DNA from: Bacteroidales bacterium
Lineage (GTDB): Bacteria; Bacteroidota; Bacteroidia; Bacteroidales; UBA12077
Assembly (NCBI GenBank): GCA_021108325.1
Contig: JAIORB010000095.1
Location: forward strand, 1-48,370
Direction of reading: 5' to 3'
DNA: 48,370 nt
The notes under the pieces: generated by a model
What the model was told of the DNA's origin: nothing
The model's database searches: none
The model's input: only the letters and a program-made list of their open reading frames with translations
Translations under genes and position numbers: made by a program
Shown: positions 43,301 to 48,370 of the stretch, piece by piece
Layout: each line of letters starts with the position of its first letter
How positions within the stretch are numbered: the stretch's first letter is position 1

Positions 43301-43533
43301 CCATCGAACTTTGAAATTCCACTTTCAGTTGCTAACCATAAATATCCAAGGTTATCTTGTATAACATCATATACCTTTGATTGCGGGAGACCTTCTTTTA
43401 CACCATAATAATCGAAATAATAAGTTTGAGCAGAAATAGTAGATATACTTAGCAGTATTACTGCATAAAAAAAAGTTATTCGCTGTAATAAGCGAATAAC
43501 TCTTTTAGTTTTCGGATTATGTAAAAAAATCAT
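40339..43533 (-). CDS. Two-component-regulator-type beta-propeller membrane receptor with SpoIIE/PP2C phosphatase output
   Basis: 1064 residues. Signal segment about 14-36; periplasmic Reg_prop repeats about 40-690, many with GxIWxGT-like NIWVGTWGGGITKF and NLWFGTVKGVTKY forms; Y_Y_Y-like domain about 700-770 (YTFKVKAKNSAGVWNSEPVTYTF); one membrane helix about 775-798; coiled coil to about 850; then SpoIIE phosphatase (DFYWLETIKDKEMIAAVDCT, GHGVPGAFLSLLGHGML, SDGYADQFGG, DQIDDIVFVGRR). The sensor is the one used by hybrid polysaccharide kinases, but the output is a Ser/Thr phosphatase. Downstream partner in an operon with the caspase-TPR gene, 15 nt after it. Ligand and substrate unknown. Confidence 0.93.
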   Translation of the reverse strand: MIFLHNPKTKRVIRLLQRITFFYAVILLSISTISAQTYYFDYYGVKEGLPQSKVYDVIQDNLGYLWLATESGISKFDGVNFTNYTAENGLAEGGIKALLKDNDGNIWMGHKSGGISFFDGKEFKIHPISDSLNAEISSILMDNDNILWITTHGDGLIRLDNPYEFDPEKIRYEQYKGRQISDLVFSGTMAKGDTLFFITDIGLKKYNKSENSFEKYTPKGLSRYFQISAMFEGRNGDIWFGTHNGGLYRYIKSKNEFKIYDARDGLASNFISTISEDSQENIWVGTWGGGITKFTGETYKTFNNLNGLSDLKIRCILEDIEGNILIGTHEHGLAIFKGEKFISYSTDDGLIDQNVWAIVQDKGEKYWVGTNKGISVYNPNAGDKGIKFAHYNMESNAIGDQIRYLKNDNNGNVWIGTDDNGVSMYNYKTGRFEYNPIINRYFSTSNLVTAMEVDKQNRLLVGTLSGLIYYDIDNEKSQFLSQIHGLNGSDISAIYADSKNRIWVGINNGKGLNLILGDSIGKIEFEGLVTPKCMVEDKEGNIWIGTQTKGVLVYDGDKVIKTITENDGLLSNLINQLNVDDNNNIYIGTSRGLNKIDTKGNIRTYTEKSGFTGIEAKENATYKDNEGNLWFGTVKGVTKYQPSLDICFQPEPLTHVARLQVNREDREMIPDQIFSYLENDFTFDYNSICLNNPDAVKYQIMLEPADKDWRPVTERTVETYSSLAPGKYTFKVKAKNSAGVWNSEPVTYTFTIRPPFYKTWWFILSAIAVGILAIISYIKVRERNLIIEKKILEEKVEERTAEVVQKSIELEKKNKDITDSIRYAKRIQTAVLPPEIPFDDTFIFFRPKDIVSGDFYWLETIKDKEMIAAVDCTGHGVPGAFLSLLGHGMLTKIVREYGILEPAKILDQLDLEIINALHQKNVKGERVVNDGMDLALMCYNKDTQILEYAGGYNPLIRIRNGELEEIKADRFPIGMTTVHDNKKFTNHEIKVKKGDTFYIFSDGYADQFGGEDGRKFRKKNMKDLLISIQKMSMEEQGEELERFILDWMKNHDQIDDIVFVGRRF

Positions 43534-43548
43534 ATTTTATTTTTTTTG

Positions 43549-45906
43549 TTATCTATCTTTTGCAATAAAGAAAAATGTTCCTCCTTCATCTTCTAATCCA
43601 TCTATTTTACCAAATTGCGGTTTTTGCATACCGTCTTTAGCCACAGCAACTGTTACTTTCGAAACAATATTCTCGATTGGTAAACATGCATTTGGATTGT
43701 TCCTTAAGCTATTAGCAAAAGTCCTTGTAAATTGTGAATGATCAACAGCTAATTCATATCCCGCAGAAGAAAATACTTGTGATGATTTAAATTTAGTTGC
43801 TTCCCAGTCGCCACAATCTCTTTCTTTTAATCCCGAACGCATTGCCTGATAAAATGTAGGACCAGACTCACATGCATCTGATATTACTAAAGTATGAGTA
43901 ACAAATGTTGCATAAGATTGTAAGGCTGCTTTTAATGTACTAATGTTGAAATATGTAAACTCATCATCACGTGTAGCATCAACCGGCACCCAATATCCAA
44001 TGTCATTGATAAACTTACCGTGTCCGGCATACCAAACAAGTAACGAATTAACCTGATTACTTCTAACAAGATCACGCAATTCAATTGCAAAGAATCTTTC
44101 CATCTCAGCTTTGGACATATTTTGTTTATGAAGAATATTATGAATTTTATAATTTGCCAATGCAGCCTTCATCATACTAACATCTTTAACGGGCCCTTCT
44201 AAACTGGCAAAAGTCTCATAATCTGAATTCTCAACAAAAATAACCCAGGTCTTACCCATTGGGTTTTCCTGAGATATTTCAAGTGCTTCACGATTAATCC
44301 TAAATTCCATTTCACCAACATTTCCGTAAACATCTTCAGCCTTAACAACAAATTTATTTTTATTGGCAATATCAATTGTAGCATAGAATTCAGGATTGCT
44401 GGCATCGACAGAATAGCTTGCAGTCATATCATCAACAATAATGCTTTTAATCTTATTTTCATCAGTAATTCTACCCTCTACGTAAAGTTTTCGATTTTCA
44501 ACATCTAAATAGATTTCTCCTGATGATGATGCAAAAGGAGCAATCAGACTAATCTGAGGAGCATTAATCTCGGTTCTGGTTAATTTGTATGTTGATGCTA
44601 GCACATTATTATATACATCAGCTATTGCAACAGAAATAGTCTCTTTTCCTGATACATTAACTGTAGCGGAAAATTCATTGTTCTCACTGTTTTCATCAAA
44701 TGTAACATCAATACCGTCTATTTTTACATATTGTATATCACTTTGATCAACAATTTGTCCTTTTAAGGTAACTTCGACCGCATCTTCAACAACATTTAAG
44801 ATATTACCTTCTCTTTCCAAAGGTTCAATAAAAGTGAGATTTGGTTTACTGCTTTCTCTGTTTAACTCATATAAACGATTTTTCACAATTTCCAAACGTT
44901 TTTTTGCATCTGCATCTTCCTTATCAGACAAATCAGCATAAGTTTGATAATCTGAAATAGCCTTTGCATACTGGGTAATTTCTTCGTTAGATTTTGCACG
45001 GTGGAAATAAGCCAAGGCATTTTTCGAATCCATTGAAATTACCTTACTAAAATCGTTAATAGCGCTTTGGTGCTGGTTAAATTCCTGATAGTATATTCCA
45101 CGAGCAAAAAAAGCATCCATATCATCAGGAGAGAAAATAATCATTTTTGAAAGGTCATTAATTGCGCTTGGATAGTTGATCTTTTCTTTATAAATCTTAC
45201 TTCTTATCCATAATGCTTCTTTAGATTTAGAGTCAATTCCCAATGCCTGATTACATGCAACCAATGACTGATCATATTTTTTGGCTTTGAAAAGAACATC
45301 ACCAAGAGCTACGTATGTTTCTAATACATTAGAAGCTTTTTCGATAGATTTTCGATAATCTGTTTCAGCCTGATTGTAGTTTTCAAGTTTGTCGTTTATA
45401 AAACCTTGTCGAGAGTAATTCTTTGCAGTTTCATTTAATTTAATTAACTCATTACTTTCTTTCAATGCTTTATCGTACTTCTCTAATGCAATGTAAGATT
45501 CCATTTTAAACTTATAAGCATTTATATGCTTTTTATCTATAGTGGTAACTTTTTCAAGCATAGGAATCGCTTCTTCATATTGCTCTAACTCATAATATAA
45601 TCTTCCGGCATTATAGTAGATCGATTCATCTTTATCTTTGAAAGCAGTGGCTCTTTTATAATCACTTGCAGCTTCAGCTTTCTTGTCGGCTTTTTCATAA
45701 GCATCAGCCCTGGCAAGATAAGCCTCAGTATACTCAGGATTTTCCTCGATCAGTTTTGTAAACTGAACAATAGCATCATCGTAATTCCCTGATGCTACAA
45801 AATCTTTACCTGTACTGTATAGCTTTGGACTGCATTCAATAAATGAAATTAGAACAAGCAGCATTGGGGTAAAGAACAACGAACGTTTAAATTTAAATTT
45901 TCCCAT
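43549..45906 (-). CDS. TPR-repeat protein with Ig-like domains and a C-terminal caspase-like (C14) peptidase
   Basis: 785 residues. Export signal about 8-25 ending in FIECSPK (possible lipoprotein, though Glu before Cys is unusual). TPR repeats about 30-345; two beta-rich domains about 360-445 and 450-540; peptidase domain 550-785. Catalytic His629 is in WYAGHGK and Cys679 in ISDACESG, with GYWVPVDA and FSSAGYELA completing the caspase fold. Caspase-like proteases cleave after specific residues and often sit in signal-controlled systems. Both catalytic residues are intact. It is the first gene of a two-gene operon with the SpoIIE-type phosphatase receptor. An exported location is implied. Confidence 0.92.
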   Translation of the reverse strand: MGKFKFKRSLFFTPMLLVLISFIECSPKLYSTGKDFVASGNYDDAIVQFTKLIEENPEYTEAYLARADAYEKADKKAEAASDYKRATAFKDKDESIYYNAGRLYYELEQYEEAIPMLEKVTTIDKKHINAYKFKMESYIALEKYDKALKESNELIKLNETAKNYSRQGFINDKLENYNQAETDYRKSIEKASNVLETYVALGDVLFKAKKYDQSLVACNQALGIDSKSKEALWIRSKIYKEKINYPSAINDLSKMIIFSPDDMDAFFARGIYYQEFNQHQSAINDFSKVISMDSKNALAYFHRAKSNEEITQYAKAISDYQTYADLSDKEDADAKKRLEIVKNRLYELNRESSKPNLTFIEPLEREGNILNVVEDAVEVTLKGQIVDQSDIQYVKIDGIDVTFDENSENNEFSATVNVSGKETISVAIADVYNNVLASTYKLTRTEINAPQISLIAPFASSSGEIYLDVENRKLYVEGRITDENKIKSIIVDDMTASYSVDASNPEFYATIDIANKNKFVVKAEDVYGNVGEMEFRINREALEISQENPMGKTWVIFVENSDYETFASLEGPVKDVSMMKAALANYKIHNILHKQNMSKAEMERFFAIELRDLVRSNQVNSLLVWYAGHGKFINDIGYWVPVDATRDDEFTYFNISTLKAALQSYATFVTHTLVISDACESGPTFYQAMRSGLKERDCGDWEATKFKSSQVFSSAGYELAVDHSQFTRTFANSLRNNPNACLPIENIVSKVTVAVAKDGMQKPQFGKIDGLEDEGGTFFFIAKDR

Positions 45907-46015
45907 ATCGATTAGTGTTTAATATTTCATTTCAAATGGTTAAATAATTATATAATCTTATCAAATTTACAAAAGCTTTTAATCATTTTGAAATTTTATG
46001 ATCAATCAGTTCAAT

Positions 46016-47101
46016 TTATTGACTAAATATACTCTGTTTTTTGATAAACGTTAATTTACTATTGCCTAAATAATCATTATACAAATTATCAATTTCTATA
46101 TTGGGTGCTTTGATCCCTTTTTTAAATTCTTTTTTTCCATAAAATATTCTGGCCTCATCCCATAAATCATTTTCAATAAAAGACTTTAGCACCTTTGCTC
46201 CTCCTTCAATAATAATTGACTGAATATCTTTTTTAATTAGAATTTGGAAGAGTTGAGTATAGAAATCATTTTCATAATCAACAAATTTGATACCAACATT
46301 TGAATTTAAAGTTTTTACTTTCTGTGTTTTAGCAATATCGTCAGCAATGATAAGTGTTTCAGCTTCAGTATTAAAAACATTAAGACTTTGGGGCAGTTTT
46401 AAATTACGATCAAAAATAATTCTAACAGGATTCTTCCCTTTCCAATTTCTGCATGTCAGGCTTGGATTATCAACTATTGCAGTATTGGTGCCAATAAGAA
46501 TTGATTGTTCCTCGGAACGCCACTTATGTACCAGGGTTTTAGCATATTCGTTTGTAATCCATGTTGGTTCAACAGGATTGTCCTTATTTCTTTTAACATC
46601 TATAAATCCATCTTTTGTCTGTGCCCACTTTAATATAATGTATGGGCGTTGCTTTTCATGAAAAGTAAAGAATCTCTTATTCAGTTCTCTTGATTCTTTT
46701 TCCAAGACACCGATAATAACATTGCATCCTGCCTCTTTCAGGATTTGAATTCCTTTTCCCGAAACATGGGCAGCAGTATCAATTGAACCAATAATAACGT
46801 TAGGAATACCTAAACCAGCAATTAAGTTTGCACAAGGCGGAGTTTTTCCAAAATGGGAACATGGTTCAAGATTTACATATAAAGTAGCTTTCTTTATTAA
46901 ACTTTTATCTTTAACAGAATTAACAGCATTTACTTCGGCATGGGCTTCTCCACATTTTCTGTGATATCCTTCGCCAATTATTTTACCATTATAAACAATT
47001 ACAGAGCCCACCATAGGGTTTGGAGCAGTATTCCCACTTCCCAACCTTGCTAAATCGATGCATCGTTGCATATATTTTTCGTGAACTGTTCTATTGATCA
47101 T
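46016..47101 (-). CDS. ribD: Bifunctional riboflavin biosynthesis deaminase/reductase
   Basis: 361 residues. N-terminal deaminase with zinc ligands His54 (HAE), Cys81 and Cys90 (EPCSHFGKTPPC), and Glu56 as proton shuttle. The C-terminal reductase is at about 150-361 (PYIILKWAQTKDGFIDV, ILIGTNTAIVDNPSLT, SIIIEGGAKVLKSF). It converts the pyrimidine made from GTP to 5-amino-6-ribitylamino-uracil phosphate. It starts 22 nt from prmC on the opposite strand, so the two promoters lie within each other's coding starts. No FMN riboswitch is visible. Confidence 0.97.
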   Translation of the reverse strand: MINRTVHEKYMQRCIDLARLGSGNTAPNPMVGSVIVYNGKIIGEGYHRKCGEAHAEVNAVNSVKDKSLIKKATLYVNLEPCSHFGKTPPCANLIAGLGIPNVIIGSIDTAAHVSGKGIQILKEAGCNVIIGVLEKESRELNKRFFTFHEKQRPYIILKWAQTKDGFIDVKRNKDNPVEPTWITNEYAKTLVHKWRSEEQSILIGTNTAIVDNPSLTCRNWKGKNPVRIIFDRNLKLPQSLNVFNTEAETLIIADDIAKTQKVKTLNSNVGIKFVDYENDFYTQLFQILIKKDIQSIIIEGGAKVLKSFIENDLWDEARIFYGKKEFKKGIKAPNIEIDNLYNDYLGNSKLTFIKKQSIFSQ

Positions 47102-47123
47102 ACAAATTATTTAAATTTGAACA

Positions 47124-47984
47124 ATGGCTTCAAATATTAACATAAAGAAAGTAATTTCATTCATAAAATCCGAATTAAAAGAATTTTATCCAATGAGTGA
47201 AATTGATAGTTTCGTTTACCTGATTTTTGAACAATTATTTAATTATTCAAGAACAAAACTCCTTATTTCGCAAGATGTTGAAATACTGGAAGATTCATAT
47301 CAAAACATTCTTAATATAATTCGTGATTTAAAGTTATATAAACCTATACAGTATATATTGGGGGAAACCATATTTTATAATTTAACTTTTAATGTAATTC
47401 CGGGTATATTAATCCCACGCCCGGAAACAGAAGAACTGGTCGATTGGATTATAAAAGAAAGCCCTGATAAATACAAAAGAATCTTAGATATTGGTACAGG
47501 AAGTGGATGTATTGCTATATCACTCGCTAAAAATCTTCCGGAATCGGTTGTGTATGCCTCCGACATATCAAGTGAAGCGTTAACAGTTACAAGAAAAAAC
47601 AGTAAATTAAATAATGTCGATATCCAAATCATGAAACTTGATATTTTGAACTTTGATAATCAGCTAAATGAAAAATTCGATATTATTGTTAGTAATCCTC
47701 CGTATGTAACAGAAAAAGAAAAAAAACTAATGCATAAAAACGTTCTTGATTTTGAACCAGAATTGGCGTTGTTTGTTCCTGACAATAACCCATTACTTTT
47801 CTATAAAGCTATAATTGATTTTGGAATGAATCATTTAAATCCGGGAGGTAAAATCTATTTCGAAGTAAATGAATCGTTTGGAAAAGAAACGGCATTATTG
47901 CTTGAAGAAAGAGATTTCCGGGATATCTCACTTAAAAAAGATATAAACGGAAAAGATCGAATGTTAAAAGGTGTTTTAAACTAA
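47124..47984 (+). CDS. prmC: Peptide chain release factor N5-glutamine methyltransferase
   Basis: 286 residues. N-terminal helical domain; IPRPETEELVDWII (97-110), SAM-binding DIGTGSGCIAISLA (122-135) and the NPPY motif at 191-194 followed by VTEKEKKLMHKNVLDFEPELALF. It methylates the GGQ glutamine of RF1/RF2. recX begins 6 nt after its stop. Confidence 0.97.
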   Translation: MASNINIKKVISFIKSELKEFYPMSEIDSFVYLIFEQLFNYSRTKLLISQDVEILEDSYQNILNIIRDLKLYKPIQYILGETIFYNLTFNVIPGILIPRPETEELVDWIIKESPDKYKRILDIGTGSGCIAISLAKNLPESVVYASDISSEALTVTRKNSKLNNVDIQIMKLDILNFDNQLNEKFDIIVSNPPYVTEKEKKLMHKNVLDFEPELALFVPDNNPLLFYKAIIDFGMNHLNPGGKIYFEVNESFGKETALLLEERDFRDISLKKDINGKDRMLKGVLN

Positions 47985-47990
47985 GAGATT

Positions 47991-48370
47991 GTGTCAAACT
48001 CAAAAAACCCAATATCGATAAAAGAAGCAATACTTAAAGCACAAAACCTATGTGCAGGACAGGAAAAGTGCGTATTTGATATTCGAAAAAAGCTTTTCGA
48101 TTGGAAACTCCCAACAAAAGATCATGATGCAGTAATTGATCTATTAATTAAAGACCAGTTTATTAACGAACAAAGATATACTCTGTTTTTTGCAAAAGAT
48201 AAATTTCGCTTTAATAAATGGGGCAAAATAAAAATTGAATATACCCTAAAACAAAAAAAAATCCCTTACGAATATATTAAATATGCCTTAGATGAAATTC
48301 CTGAAATGGAATATAATAAGCTTTTAGAAAGCGAGTTAATAAAAAAACTTAAAACAATAAAAGACAAGGA
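47991..48370 (+). CDS. recX: RecX-family regulatory protein (3' truncated by the window)
   Basis: The frame opens with GTG at 47991, just after an in-frame TAA belonging to prmC, and runs open to the window end (126 codons). The product has the RecX helical pattern: CVFDIRKKLFDWKL, IDLLIKDQFINEQRYTLFFA and KDKFRFNKWGKIKIEYTLKQKKIPY. RecX modulates RecA filaments. It appears co-transcribed with prmC. Confidence 0.85.
   Translation, partial: MSNSKNPISIKEAILKAQNLCAGQEKCVFDIRKKLFDWKLPTKDHDAVIDLLIKDQFINEQRYTLFFAKDKFRFNKWGKIKIEYTLKQKKIPYEYIKYALDEIPEMEYNKLLESELIKKLKTIKDK

Noticed and set aside
47112..47119. TAAATTTG as a promoter -7 box for prmC
   Set aside because: The match is good but there is no TTG 19 to 20 nt upstream and the start would fall on the ATG itself; not listed.
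46016..47123. FMN riboswitch for ribD
   Set aside because: Only 22 nt separate ribD from prmC, too short for such an element, and none of its conserved segments is visible.

Overview
The window looks like a piece of an AT-rich chromosome from a member of the Bacteroidota, most likely the Bacteroidales/Marinilabiliales side of the phylum. The evidence is a type IX secretion sorting domain at the left edge, several promoters of the TTG-N19/20-TAnnTTTG form used by this phylum, a bTHX ribosomal protein gene, a BlaI plus M56-TonB pair, a large propeller-type sensor, and repeat families (GTCATTGCGA...GAAGCAATCT and relatives) that I associate with this phylum.

Layout. 1-4345: end of a secreted T9SS protein, then a leftward run nupC-like transporter, cyclophilin, saccharopine-dehydrogenase-like enzyme, with a DUF151 nuclease gene behind it. 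4593-6712: gmhA and the ComM-like ATPase gene yifB. 6713-12714: an accessory stretch. A GC-richer secreted S9 peptidase gene and a 41-codon Cys-rich ORF lie between the intact yifB and a second, truncated, mosaic copy of its 3' half. After that come a coiled-coil gene, a DpnII/MboI-type PD-(D/E)XK nuclease gene and a RAYT transposase gene bracketed by paired REP hairpins. 12752-17372: conserved hypothetical genes, a predicted outer-membrane barrel and a 7TM-GAF receptor. 17774-24860: membrane pyrophosphatase hppA, bTHX with a long Lys/Pro tail, blaI/M56-TonB, an MFS carrier, and a DUF4190/DUF2752 pair. 24881-31507: a GIY-YIG gene among repeats, a response-regulator adenylate cyclase, PBP1A, an MDR oxidoreductase, then a double SiaB-like kinase with a SiaC-like partner. 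31512-38948: a small membrane protein, an Rx4H protein, a DUF2817 peptidase, ywbE, an NdpA-like gene, LysE, a metallo-beta-lactamase-fold enzyme and mpl. 39039-48370: tRNA-Glu and rpsT on one clear promoter, a MITE-like repeat, a LOG protein, a two-gene operon of a TPR-caspase protein and a propeller-SpoIIE phosphatase, then ribD, prmC and the start of recX.

Four places deserve attention. (1) The duplicated yifB 3' end has a mosaic identity pattern: two near-identical blocks flank a block about 17% different, with foreign-looking DNA between the copies. (2) The caspase-like TPR protein is co-transcribed with a SpoIIE-type phosphatase receptor, and a fused SiaB-SiaB plus SiaC module is encoded about 9 kb away. 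Together they could form a Ser/Thr phospho-switch linked to a caspase-like protease; this link is inference. (3) Two single-gene-plus-repeat units (RAYT/REP and GIY-YIG/GTCATTGCGA) follow a similar logic with unrelated nucleases. (4) Several small or odd proteins: the CxC micro-ORF, the tailed bTHX and an Rx4H HEPN-like protein. No CRISPR array, rRNA, prophage or classical IS with inverted ends was seen. All identifications come from reading the sequence and family knowledge; no database search was run.
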